Both the position numbers and the translations under genes were made by a program. A DNA stretch of 64,000 nucleotides, from assembly GCA_022385755.1 (NCBI GenBank), contig MU278349.1, forward strand, positions 1 through 64,000. Direction: 5' to 3'. How positions within the stretch are numbered: the stretch's first letter is position 1; each line of letters opens with the position of its first letter. Positions 44,823-56,385 of this stretch are shown here, one piece after another. Source of the DNA: Trametopsis cervina. Its lineage: Eukaryota > Basidiomycota > Agaricomycetes > Polyporales > Irpicaceae. A model generated the notes under the pieces. That model saw nothing but the letters and a program-made list of their open reading frames with translations, did no database searches and was not told where the DNA came from.

Positions 44823-45251
44823 AGTGCGAAGTGATCTGCCATGTCTATCAACGGATACCCTTTAGTGTGTCTCGGCTTGCTTCATCTGTAGAGAATTCTG
44901 CATACTGCGTCCATCCAGGATGTAACATATACCCGCTATTCTCCCTCTCACGGGCCTAGTGCTTGTGCTTTTGGCAATATGATTTCGTGCCTCCGTTTCT
45001 AAACAGCATGAATGATCGGAATTGGCGCATCCCACGTGGGATGCGGGAAATCCATGTTACTTATCCAGGATGCTCGAAAGCCTTTTAAGTATTCGGGGCA
45101 AGGTTCGGTTCTGTCTGGTCTCTTCCCCCCTTTCCTCGTCCTTCAGCAACGTTGCCTACGGGCCCACGCTCATTCATCTCCTCTCTTTCAGTGTATATCC
45201 TCGCTCATTTTCACAACAACGCAAGCACACGTCGCGACTGGACATCCCGCC
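44823..45251 (+). promoter_or_regulatory. Spacer and promoter between the two GH128 genes
   Basis: 429 bp with the 3' UTR of copy 1 and the promoter of copy 2. A weak TATA-like TTTTAAG lies near 45082, and a long CT-rich leader (CTCTTCCCCCC and CTCCTCTCTTTCAG-like) precedes the start. A 5' UTR intron ending at TTTCAG near 45191 is possible. Confidence 0.35.
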
Positions 45252-46595
45252 ATGCCTAACAAATTTGTTACCCTTCTCGCCGTGGCACTTGGCCTGTTGG
45301 CGTTCACCTGCACGGTCACCCCAGTATCTGCCCTCTCGACTGGCTACCATAATCGCCTCAACAGACAGGCTAACCATGGCTATATCGCTAAGCGAAGTAA
45401 CGGCAGCAACACATCAACTACCAAACGCTGCAAGAAGAAGCCTTCGAGTCCTGCATCTTCGTCTGCATCCCCCACAGCCACGCCCCCTCCCGAGACCCAT
45501 GCAGCTGCTCCGTCTTCTTCCAAGGCCGCGCCGTCTTCATCCCAAACTCATGCCTCTTCCACGCCGGCTCCCGCTCCTCCGACTGACAACGGGAACAAGA
45601 AAATCGGTCTTGCGTGGCCCAATGGTCGCTCTGATCTTGCGAATTTTATTACCGAAAATGTCGGCTGGTAAGCCATATTAACACATACTTCAGTGAAAAC
45701 AGCCGACTGTTAACACGGTTTCGCAGGATTTACACCTGGAGTCCAGAGCAGCCCGACTCGAGCCGCAGCGACAACTACGGGCTTGAGTTCATGCCTATGC
45801 TTTGGGGGCCCAACCAGATCTCCTCTTTCCAGAAAGCTGTGAAGCCTGGATATGCCGACTATATCCTGGGTTTCAATGAGTATGTCTAATATCTTCCATG
45901 ACCAGCTAAGAAGCAGTCTCATTTTATCTATGTAGGCCTAACGAAGCGGGACAATCCAACTTGGATCCAGGATATGCTGCATCCTTGTGGAAGCAATACA
46001 TTGAGCCGCTACGCGCCTCGGGTTACAAGACTTGCTCTCCTGCAACTAGCTCCAACCCGAACGGCTATACCTGGGTGCAGAACTTCCTCAAAGCGTGTGA
46101 CGGCGGTTGTACTGTGAGGCCTTTTACATCGGTTGAAATTACGCGCTAACTCACGACCTACCAGTTTGACTGCGTAGCTATTCACTGGTATGATGTCAAG
46201 TTCGAAGACTTCAAGGCTTACACAGAGAAGTGGCATGATGGGTTCGGCAAGGATATTCTCATCACGGAGTTTGCCCCACAGGTATGGAAACCGCCGCATT
46301 TGAACGCTGTTCGCTGACTTCAGTTCCCGTAGAACTTTAACGGAGGAGCCCAACTCAGCCCCGACGGTGTCTGGAACTTCTACCAACAGGCAATGCCTTA
46401 TATCATGCAGACCCCCTGGATCAAGGCTGCCTTCCCTTTCGGTCCGTCCTTGCATCACCTCCTTGGGATACCTTCTAACCCTATGGAACAGGTTTCATGC
46501 ACGACATGAGTGGTGTCAACATGGCAGACCAACTCATGAGCTCTGACGGCAAGCCAAACCCTCTCGGGGCCTTCATCATTAGTGGTAACTACTAG
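45252..46595 (+). CDS. Secreted GH128 family glycoside hydrolase, copy 2
   Basis: Six exons (45252-45667, 45727-45879, 45936-46113, 46165-46281, 46333-46441, 46492-46595) encode 358 residues. A signal peptide covers about 1-27 (VTLLAVALGLLAFTCTVTPV). The basic segment LNRQANHGYIAKRS and KRCKKK matches copy 1, and a Ser/Thr/Ala/Pro linker follows. The barrel begins at about 118 (KKIGLAWPNGRSDL). Catalytic residues are E190 (LGFNEPNEAG) and E284 (LITEFAPQ), with VAIHWYDVKF on the preceding strand. Intron positions and phases (2,2,0,0,1) are the same as in copy 1, so the pair arose by tandem duplication. Linker and loop sequences differ strongly, including CQ versus PQ after the nucleophile, so the substrates or sites of action may differ. 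Confidence 0.93.
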
Positions 46596-47034
46596 ACGTG
46601 ATCATCACTACGGGTCAACACCCTACGATCTCATTTCCTACTCACTCTGCCAATCAGCGATTGCGCAGAACCGCAGTGCGGCTGGTCAGTGTTATGTTTT
46701 TTTTGTATCGATAGAACTGGTGTCTAGCGACGTTTTGTTATTTTACTGTGACGGACACCACGTACACACGCTGTTGTATGCCATCATTAGTGTACTTCTT
46801 AGCTACTCTGTGCCTGGGCGATACCGTACGCGATGATTGTCGGTTTAGTCTATTCAATGCTACTCAATCTTGAGCCGGTTATCTCGTTGATTTTCGCAGG
46901 CCGGCTTTGACTAGAATCATAACCGTGACTGAGCTAAATGTTGAAACGTTGAGATTTCGATGCTCTCTCACGCGTGACTGGGCCAGTGGGTCCATCCGGT
47001 ACCTCCCTAAGTATGCTACTTGTTATCAGACATC
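46596..47034. other. Intergenic region
   Basis: 439 bp between the GH128 copy 2 stop and the AhpD-like start. It holds a 3' UTR and a promoter. No gene or clear TATA box was seen. Confidence 0.5.
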
Positions 47035-48175
47035 ATGCCTGTGCACCATCTACCGCCTGCCATCAAGCAGTTATTAACGTTGAGAAACCCGCATCTGCCT
47101 CCCGTGCCACCACTGTCGAAACTGGGCGCTGTTCTGTCCGAGACCTTCAAAGACGCAGAACGCAAAAGAGCTGAGAGGGGCTGGTTGACACTCACGGTGA
47201 GACGCATGCCTGTTATGGCTTCTACATCGACTGATCTATAACCCTCTCCAATACTAGACATGCACGCTTTTGACCGCGAATGTGCCATCCTCAGTGGGGT
47301 ACCTGTACAAGTTCGCTACAAGGGCTAACGCTGAGAACGGAGCGTCTCGGAAGAGCCTGGCCGATGCGACGACGAAAGCTGCAGTTATGCGGGAGGCTGC
47401 GCTCAAAAGCAGCATTTTCGTCGGAGTGCCAAGGGTACGCACTTGTTATTGGATGTCTGACCGGTCAGAAGAGTTTACGGCTCATAAAAACCATAGACGA
47501 TTCTATCGTTAGCAGGGCTGATGGACGCTCTCGAAGATGACGTGAAGAGTGGTCTTCGGACCGTGTCCAAAAGGTACTCACAGGGCTGCATTGCTACCGA
47601 AATGCGAGCGAGACTTGCCTCCACCAATCGATCCTCACGATAATATTATCACAGGTCGGCTACTCCTGAAAACATAGACGAGATTGTCAGCAGAGGGAAA
47701 GGCCTTTGGTCCTCCATTTACACACCGCACGCGGAGAAATTACACGACAAGCTCGGGTCGTACCACCCTGATTTCATAGGTACGTACAGGCCCGTTCTCC
47801 TCGGTTGCGAGAATGCCGGCTTGACCTCCTATCTGCCTATGATATTTGCTGACCTGTGTCATTTCAGCGTTCATCATACAAGCTTACGGTACAGTGCTCG
47901 CCCCGCTCCCTGGAGGAACGAGCGAGCAGGGGAATATCAGCCGCGCCCTGGGATCCGTCGTAGGCACTGCGTGTCTGCGTGCGGAGGGCGGGGTAGGTCC
48001 ACAGCTCATCAGTCACGTCTTCGGACTGCTCAAGGCGCGCGACGTCGAAGGGTTAGATCAAGAGGACTATTGGCTCGCCAGCGATGAAGGCACGGAATGG
48101 GTGATCCGCACCGTGGACGCCATCCTGGACGTTGTTAAGCCGGAGGAGGCGCAGCCAGTCGGGGCGAAACTATAG
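47035..48175 (+). CDS. AhpD-like (carboxymuconolactone decarboxylase-fold) protein without redox Cys pair
   Basis: Five exons (47035-47196, 47258-47434, 47497-47573, 47655-47779, 47868-48175) encode 282 residues, all helical in character. Segments include AVMREAALKSSIFVGVPRTI, DEIVSRGKGLWSSIYTPHAE, then FIIQAYGTVLAPLP and RAEGGVGPQLISHVFGLLKA. These match the fungal AhpD-like group as I remember it. The active-site pattern of true AhpD/CMD enzymes (Glu, then CxxC, then His) is not visible; the only cysteine near the expected place is in GTACLRAEG. An alkyl-hydroperoxide reductase activity is therefore doubtful. There is no signal peptide; the N-terminus is not clearly mitochondrial. The exon 3 acceptor (CCATAG) was chosen because it restores the frame of the conserved segments. 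Confidence 0.72.
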
Positions 48176-48427
48176 ATTATACCCGCATGTATTCTATTGG
48201 TTGAATGAGGGACATCAGGTCGCCTGTTCCAATGTATAATTCCGCCGCGCAGGGACGGATTGGTCATGTAACGAGTGGGTCGTGGAACGAGTTGATGTCG
48301 AATAAATATGCGTTATTGACTACAGTACACAAGTGCGGATGTTAAACGAGAGCCAAAAGAGCCATTATATACATTTTTGCTTTCTGCAACCTCACTCGGA
48401 GGAGCAAGCCAATCTCGTCCGGTCTGG

Positions 48428-49274
48428 TCATAGCCCAAATGTTATGACAAACCGATAAAGCATTGCGGTCACAGTCACGGTGTCCATGAGAGGGGGGTGC
48501 ATCTGGTATACAGGCGTCAGTCACAAGGATGCTCTCGACATGGGATGAACGTACCACAACGCCAGCACCAGCGGTGCGGCAAAAGTGTAGTTCGCCGTAT
48601 ACATCGCCGATGTTGTATCGTACGGGGCGAGTCGGTCGGTAGAACGCGATCACATTACCATTCTGATCCTGTAACTAAACAGAAAACATGAGGCTTGTGC
48701 GCGGAGTGACACATAGAAATATCCGTGCTTACCACGACATCGTTGTGGGTGTTATTACTGGGTTTCCAGGAGTAGAGGTAGCCATCCGGTCCGTTGAATA
48801 GTCGGCAGTCCTGACCCCAGCAATTTGTCATGAAGCCATACGGCATCGGTGCATGGTGGATTTACTCACGGGCATGCGAGGGTCTGTGCGGACCAGGTCG
48901 GACATGGGGCAGGTGCTCTGCAAAACAACCGTTCACGATATCTGCAGGATCTGATCGATACCGCATATTTACCTTTCCGATGATTGCTCGTCCCAAGCCG
49001 CCGTTAGGTGCCCACTCTAACTTCGCGACTCGGTCTTCCTTGTTTGCACGGATGGCCTTCCATAGTGTCGTGACACTTGTGCCATGAGCGTTGATGTCAG
49101 TCTGAAACAAGACGAGGGGCAGAGATGTCAGCAAATAACGGGCGATCGGACCAAGTAAAATAGTTCCGGGCGCACCGAAAAACGGTAGAGCACGCCAAAG
49201 CTGCTGAAGAGTTGACTGTCGCGCGGGTCTTGTGAGGTCCACGACAGCACTTCGTTGTTGGCAACGGTGGACAT
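48428..49274 (-). CDS. DUF6593 domain protein (copy 2)
   Basis: Six exons (49274-49176, 49101-48973, 48917-48870, 48810-48733, 48674-48555, 48502-48428) encode 182 residues. It begins MSTVANNEVLSWTSQDPRDS, then has the core KLEWAPNGGLGRAIIGKST, the strand CRLFNGPDGYLYSWKPSN and the second core VIAFYRPTRPVRYNIGDVYG. It ends with the hydrophobic C-terminal helix DTVTVTAMLYRFVITFGL. This order (WAPNG-like strand, F-GPDG-YLYSWK, AFYRP, C-terminal helix) is characteristic of DUF6593. It is only distantly similar to the copy at 36337-37116. Function unknown. The frame ends at TGA 48428; longer open frames in this stretch are from another frame. Confidence 0.82.
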
Positions 49275-50609
49275 GGTGTGCACGTATGTACAGAGGAGAT
49301 TGGAGGTGAAGTAGGAGGGTGGCGAAGGGTGCTCGTGCTGACTGGAAACTTATGAGACGGACACGCTGCAATGCATTTATATCACAAGTTGCGAGAAAAA
49401 TGTTGTTTCTCGATGATTATTCGATCGGGAACGTGGACGGGGTGACTGATTAAAAGGATGAATACAAGGCCTTCAACGTGTACACGGCAGAAGGCTGCAG
49501 TCATTGGGGTAGAGGCCCGAACGGTCCAATCGGTCGAGGCAGCCACGATCGCGTTGAAGAACACGAGGAAATGAGCAGACGCGTTGAAACTGGTTGCATA
49601 GAGAATATCAGGGTGGATTGGAACCGTCGCTCAGGACGTAACACGTTGGTCATGATTGAGTTGAAGCCTCGCCACGAGACAAAGAAAGCTCTGCGACTCT
49701 TGGAGGTTGGATGAGGAGAGTCAAAAGCAGAGAATGGCCTCATCACGGGCGTCAGCGACGGGGTTTACAACAAATAATCTGAGGTGTGAAGGGCTTACAG
49801 CTTCACACAACGAGGCCAGGGTCTGCATCTTGATAAGGCAGCTGCGAGGCCGCACGCTGGGTCGCGAGGTGCGAATTCATCCGGGGAGGCGGTTCAGGTG
49901 GACAGAGCGTGGAAGCAGCGTGTTTGGGCTGCCTAACGCAGTACAAAGGGCGTTGAAGATAAGGTAGGTTCTGACATCGCCAGCTGCTCTCAGGCCTGAT
50001 TGCGGGCATGATGGCAGGATTGAACAGCTCAAGCACCGCTGGGACCCGGTTTGACAAAAGCGAACAGCAAAGTTTGTCGCCAATGTGGTAACTCAGACTC
50101 TCGTGCGTGGGTAGCCTCAGGCGAGAGTGCAACGACCGCGCATCGAGTGCGGGATCTCCCTCGCCTCGCACAACATATTCCAATTCTGGCCCTGCACGAC
50201 TGCTTACGCATTCTCGAACCTAATCTGCACCCCAGAACCTTGAACTCTGCTCCGATGCCGATGCTGCTACGCCGAGTTGGCGCTGCTGGCGTCTCCCCCT
50301 CGTCGCTTACGCCAACCGCAGGGGTCCACACCACGACTCTGCCTCGCACAGGCCCATAGAGATCTGACGTTCGTCTTCATCGGTGGCATTTTCGTCTTCA
50401 TTAGCGATACTTGGCGTATCACGGGTCTACAGATACATAGTGATTATCAGGCACCCCGCCTGGACGGTCGGACCACGCTCAGCGTGCTAGCGCACTACGG
50501 CGCGTCCGTCTAAATCGATGCTGTTCCACCAGATTATCAGCCAACATGCCCTCGGGGAAACTGGCACCAGGGTGGACGCACGTATTTAATGAACCAAGGC
50601 ACGGTCCGA
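49275..50609. other. Intergenic region between two minus-strand genes
   Basis: 1.3 kb holding the promoter of the second DUF6593 gene and the 3' UTR of uL11m. Open frames of 60-126 codons overlap on both strands with no domain or splice support. Confidence 0.5.
49375..49382 (-). promoter_or_regulatory. TATA box of the second DUF6593 gene
   Basis: On the minus strand the sequence reads ATATAAAT, about 100 bp upstream of the ATG at 49274. Confidence 0.5.
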
Positions 50610-51117
50610 CTATGGTACCACCTGAACACCCAGCGTTTTCGCCGTTGCAACGACCGTGCTAGCGATGGCTTCGAGCCGCAGGTGCTTCAAATGCGCATCC
50701 GTCGACTTTATCCTCGCGATTTCATAGATATGCTTTAAGCTGACTGTTCCCACAACCTCGTGTCCGGGCTTGCCTGTTCCTTTCTCAATCCCTGCCGCTT
50801 TTTTGAGAAAGTACGTGGTCGGCGGTGTCTTCGTAATGAACGAGAACGTGCGGTCGGGCTGGACAGTAATGAGGGTCGGCGTAGGCGTTCCGGGTTCTAT
50901 ATGTGCCGTACGAGCATTGAATTCCTTGCAGAAATCCATCGACTTGACACCACGAGCACCCAACGCGGGTCCAACTGGAGGTGTTGGTGCTGCTTTCCCA
51001 GCAGGAATGAGAATCCGCTGTGTTTAACGCGAAACTGTGAGCCTGCAGGACACCAGAATACAGTATTATCTCACGTACCACAACCTGTGCCTGCGCTTTC
51101 ATGGCTGCCTTCGACAT
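50610..51117 (-). CDS. MRPL19: Mitochondrial large-subunit ribosomal protein uL11m
   Basis: Two exons (51117-51079 and 51017-50610) encode 148 residues, the usual size. Hallmarks of L11 are present in order: RILIPAGKAAPTPPVGPALG, GVKSMDFCKEFNART, ITVQPDRTFSFITKTPPTTY and FLKKAAGIEKGTGKPGHEVV. The C-terminal RNA-binding helices follow (VSLKHIYEIARIKS). The N-terminal exon (MSKAAMKAQAQVV) is short and weakly basic, as in other mitochondrial uL11 proteins without a cleaved presequence. L11 forms the GTPase-associated centre at the base of the stalk. It is divergent from the aminopeptidase gene (178 bp between starts). Confidence 0.95.
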
Positions 51118-51295
51118 TGTGCCTCGATATCGTCCAGGTCACTGAAGCCACCTGAGTAGCGTTACAGACGCTCGGCATTGGGAGAGCCTCGGGTTCCCAA
51201 TAAGGAAGTGGCCTAATAAGGTAAGCTCGCGTGGATGGTGGTACAGCGCGACGCGCACCCGCGGCTTCAACAGTTACGTCGATCCCCTCCACAAT

Positions 51296-53277
51296 ATGAA
51301 GTCCTTCGCTCTCTTGCTCGCCTTTGCTAGTCTCGCAGTGTCAGCACCTGCTGCACAAGATAATACTCAGCTGGTTCTCGCTGAAGACTTTACGACTTAC
51401 CCCGGATTCGACTTGGACCTTGCCGAGGTGCGGCTCATTGAACTGGAGGACAACAGTCGTGTGTCTGTGACCGAGCTTGACAAGGTACGCGACTCGCCAA
51501 GTTTACTTGGCTTTCCTTTCTAATGCTACGTAGATCAGGTTGAAGGCCCAGGGAATCAAGTTCTTTGACGTGTGAGGCGGATGTGCCCTATTATGAACGG
51601 CCGTAACTCACTTCCATGTAGTACCAATACTCCGTATCTCGGAGCTTCTGCTCCTTTGAGGGCAGCGACGTACTGTACGAAAGGATGCGACTCTATGCTA
51701 GCCCTAGCAACGGCTGACTTCCTTTCCAGCTTATCCCGCTCCGAACGCAACTGACTCGGTGAAGAGCGTAATCAAGAAGCTCTCCAGTGATGGCCCGAAG
51801 GCTAATCTGAAGGAGTTCACAAGCTTCAGGACACGATGTACGTTGTGTTAATTGCCTCTCTTGACCTTCAACTCACTTTCCATAGACTACCGCAGTGATG
51901 TATGTGCGCTGCCTGTATATATGCAGAGCAACTAACACCACATTTGTCAGACTGGTCGTCAGAGTCAAGTCTGGTTGCTTTCCAAGATCTCTGAGGTATG
52001 CATCGACCGGAAACTTCTGTCTGACCTTGTATTTACGGACGTTCTTTGGCAGATTACGAAGGAGTACGCTCCGAAGCACTTGCAAGACCAGATATCCATA
52101 ACTGAATTCACCCACCCGTGGGGCCAGAACTCAATTGTAAGAGCTAGCATGGTAGAGACATTCGGAAAGTCTGATTGTGTGTTAGGTCACTCGTATCAAT
52201 GGTACCTCCTCAGATGACAGCATCGTCATCCTTTCTGCGCATCAGGATAGGTCAGTATTGGTAATGTACGCTATCTGTTTGAGGCTCACAATGTCTCAGC
52301 ACCAACATGTGGCCTTTCCTAGCGGCGCCAGGTCAATACCCTTGTTCAATCTGGGATGTTGTGTTTGCTAACTGCGATCTGATTTCCAGGTGCTGATGAT
52401 GACGGCAGTGGATCGGTGACCATTCTGGAGAGCTACAGGGCACTAATCTCGTCAGGTTTCCAACCAGAACGCCCTGTTGAGTTCCACTGGTATTCGGCGG
52501 AGGTAGGTCGCGCCGTGGTCGTGAATATTCTGTGTGACTTCGGCTAACCTCGTTTCTTTAGGAAGGCGGCCTACTCGGATCCCAAGCCGTTGCTCAAGCT
52601 TATGAAGCACGCGGTGCCCATGTTTACGCCATGAGTCAAGTTAGTATGAACTGTTTCCTTAACCTTACGGAGTGCTCATTTCCACATGTATAGTTTGACA
52701 TGACTGCTTGGGTGAAGGCCGGGACTCGTGAGGAAGTCGGCATCATCACCGACTTCACCAACGCGGAGTAAGATCTGTTTCCTATTCACATGGACAATCC
52801 CTGGCGCTCATGCATTGCACGTTTCTACAGGTTGACCTCCTTCAACAAGAAGCTGGTCGAGCAATATCTCGATATTCCTTATACGGAGACCAAGTGCGGC
52901 TACGCTTGCAGTGATCAGTGAGTGTCTATGTGGTTTGATGTACATGTATGAATGCTTAGTGCCCCACCTTTTAGTGCTTCATGGTCGAAAGCCGGTTACC
53001 CAAGTATCTTCACCATTGGTAGGTTCATTCCAGATTAAGACACTTTGTGCCTGTTTAATCCTATCCTCAGAGAGCTCTTTTGAGAATTCCAACAAGCACA
53101 TTCATTCGACGAATGAGTAAGTAGATTTCCCTGAGCTTCGGTCGTCAAGACACTCATCATCTATACAACAGTCGCTACGATATCTCCGAAGAGTTCAGCT
53201 TCTCCCACATGCTGGAGTTCTCGAAGTTGGCTGTGGCCTTCGCAATTGAGTTGGGAGGATGGTCAAAGAAGGACTAG
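51296..53277 (+). CDS. Secreted M28 leucine aminopeptidase
   Basis: Sixteen exons (51296-51484, 51534-51571, 51622-51674, 51730-51837, 51886-51899, 51951-51995, 52053-52136, 52186-52250, 52300-52331, 52390-52502, 52562-52639, 52694-52767, 52831-52917, 52975-53018, 53071-53116, 53172-53277) encode 391 residues. A signal peptide (about 1-17) and an N-terminal propeptide precede the catalytic domain. The two-zinc site is complete: H196 in SAHQD, the GADDDGSGS loop (210-218), E247 and E248 in SAEEGGLLGS, D275 in QFDMTAW and H353 in KHIHSTND. KCGYAC supplies the Cys pair 320/324 known from related enzymes. The family removes N-terminal hydrophobic residues from peptides outside the cell and is typical of saprotrophic fungi. 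Exon 5 is only 14 nt. The junction of exons 3 and 4 is the least certain. Confidence 0.93.
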
Positions 53278-56200
53278 TCATTCCCCAATCATTCCTCTCT
53301 CTAGAGTGTCTTCGCTCTAGATGTACTCCGCTTCCAGGTTCTCGTATGCCGATCATTATGGACATCTTCACAATACTACATGACAGCCGCCGTAGGCTAT
53401 GATTCCGTGCCGTCCGAATCCCTCCACTATTTGCTAACGATTCAGGTGTTGCAGTTGGTCTGCCTAAAATGAAAGGCATGAGAATACGACACGCTCGTGC
53501 GTTCCGAAAGCCTTGGAGATGAACGGCGCCATCTCCTTCAAGGCCAGGCGAAAGCAGAGTGCTCATCAAATTAGCCTTTGCCATATTGTGCGTCATCCCG
53601 TTTGGCTTTCCGGTATCCGAACTTCATGTTGGGTGGCGTGCTAAAATTGTCCGTTAGCAAGCCACATACAGTACCCACTTGCGCCTGTCGGCCAAGATGA
53701 TCGACCTAAACTTGGCCCATCAGCACGGGCATGAGTATATGCCGTCGTTTCAGAAATGCATGGCGGGCCTCAAGTACATCTTTGCGGGCTGGAGGCGGCA
53801 TCGCCGCAATGTGTATCTGTTGATGTTCTACCGAGCGTAGCATTGACCTCCTGCCTGATGCGCGCGCACGGATCATATGCTTGTGGCAAATGCTCCTGCA
53901 CCAGCGAAAACACACGTTGTGGCGTGTGGTTGTATGCGAGGCGGCGTATCGGCAGAAATGTGCTTCCCACATACATGGACGATGCACTAACGCTTCCGTG
54001 CTGCCAATGTTGTAGCGTCTAGACGTATGGTGCCATTGCCTCCGCTAAAACAGAAGCGGCCAGCGTCGGAATTCCGGGAGTGGAAGATGACGTGCGTTTG
54101 AATTGTGCTCTAGAGCCACGGGATACCCTCGACACGCGATATCCCACTACGCGATGCTTCGTATAAGTAAGGCCATCGAATACAAGGAGTGAACTTGGGT
54201 GCGTAAGGGATGACCTGGTCTATCAGAATGCAGAAAACTTGCGAAGAACATTTTTCGTAGGCCACGACCGCAACATGGTCGCCAAGTAGAAAAGAAACCT
54301 TAGGGACTTCCAGCTAGGGCATTCACGTTTCTCTTCCGACGCGATTAGGATAACACGTCTAGTAAAATTGCCAGTCTTCTGGAACTGAGATCATGAGAAT
54401 ACTAAGAACTCACTGGTTTCGTCGATTCCGCTGCTACATGCCCCGGTGGACGTAAAACGCTGCGACGGGTAGTATCCTATCTGATGGTGCTCGTAGACGG
54501 CTGCCTTTGGCGAGCGACGCCAGGACAACGCTGGTGTTATGGTCTCGAGCATGGGCAGACGGTCCAGAAGCTTCACTACATACACACTTGCCTTTCTTGG
54601 TTTTGGGGCTCTAGGCGTACACGTCAACCTTCTGTTTCAGATGTTTCAGGCCTACGGTGTATTCGAGGTCTCTTTTGCTGTTGTGATGGCGACGCACCTC
54701 GGTAGGCCCAGTCATGGCAATGCAGATAGTCACACGACTGCGTAGTTCTGGGGACACTTTTGTATGACATCGGGGGCGACGCTCTGCCAGGTGCTCCGCA
54801 TTGCTTGCTGGGTGGGCGTGGGAGGTATCAGTTGTTCTTCTGGTTCACTCTGAGTGTCGCCTGCAGGTCTGCAGACGCAGACTTCAGCATTGCTATGAGA
54901 GTTCGCTCAGCAATCGACCCTCCCCCTGCGACACAACGGTGTGCAAGTGATTTGCGCGCATATAACCACGATATGTGAATAAGGTCCGGGATAGATGGTC
55001 TTCAGAGTCAAAGGTTTAACGGTTATATTCATAGATTGACTGGACTGCTTGTCCTTTGCCAGGTGCATTTGCGGTGCGTCAAAGTCCACGGCCTCATCCA
55101 GAGCAGTCAAGGCATGGTTCGTGTTGGGAGCTTTGGTGCGTCTCGTTTCTCTCCCAGATGAACGGAAGGAAGGTTCACGTTGACCTTGAAGGCGTAGGCA
55201 TCGTCATTATTGTCTTCCACGTTTAAGCCACGGTATTGTGCTCGAATACTCGTCTACGACAGACGCGCTACAGCAAACCCGCGCATCTGTATATCTGAGA
55301 TCCTATGGTACAAGGCATGGAGTCAATCACTCTGACACTCACCGCAGATGGATCTGTTACGCAAGAAGAGGGTTCCGCGCAGTCATAGCGCTCTCTCGCT
55401 GTGCTGTCGCGGAGGGTTTTCGAAGGACGAGCTGAGAATAAGTTTTGTGTGACTGTCATTGATCTCCCCGTGCCTCTGACATCTTCAAATTGGCCGTCAT
55501 AATCATAAACTCGCTACGAACGTATCAATACTGCAGTGAACAGATTGACACGCGTGCGCACCAGTTCAATGCATGTCGTTTTGACTATGAAGAAAGACCT
55601 AGAATGAACAATGCGGCTCACGAATATTTGGACACGTTTTAGTCGAGTCTCTCAGCGGCGTATACCCGCTGCGCACGCATGAGCAAGCGATAGAACTCTC
55701 TGGATGACTGTCGACGCGTTGACATCGTCTGTGCGTGCTAAACTTGAAAGTCCAAGTATTCGCGAAGCATCTCTGCTGTTCGTCTGGTAGTATATGGATA
55801 TTGTAAGCTGATGGATTCATCATAAAAAGACGCCACGCAGGGGGTTTTATTCTTTCGAATCTTCAGGATTGCAAGACGAGTGAACGGATATGTCACGGTG
55901 CAGAGATAAGATGCATGAGAGGCCAGTACTGAAAAGTCCGGGACTTTAGAGGCGCGTCATTACGTAACCGCGTTAATGTATTGCATCGTAAGAAATGTGG
56001 TCAATTGACTTTGACGTGTAAACTCCCGTATTGATCAGGCACGGTGAATCTCAAAATGAAGTATGTAGCATTGCATTACAATTATCAATGTCCTGCTACA
56101 ATTACTATGTCCGGACTACACTATAGTTGTACAATGGCTTCTTGGCTTTCGTTACAATATATGCTACAGAGCACAAGAGCAGAGACGAAGGAGTACACGT

Positions 56201-56385
56201 GAAACGCTGAACAGGAGCGCATATGTTGCGAAACCCGAAAGCAAGGCGTAAGATGTGCATAATTATATCAGAGTATGAGTATTGGCAGTTGAAAGCGAGG
56301 TGAGAATGGAGGGCATATGAATCCAGTTCACAATAACCTTTCCGACGAACATGTCCGGCATGACGCACATGTCAGAGCCGGTGGC
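53278..56385. other. Gene-free region
   Basis: 3.1 kb between the aminopeptidase stop and the stop of the Ser/His-rich gene. No conserved protein segment or intron series was found; frames are at most about 130 codons and overlap on both strands. One frame (plus 54539-54745) has a membrane-like stretch (TLAFLGFGALGVHVNLLFQM), which could be a relic of a membrane protein. The composition is more AT-rich than the gene blocks. Confidence 0.5.
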
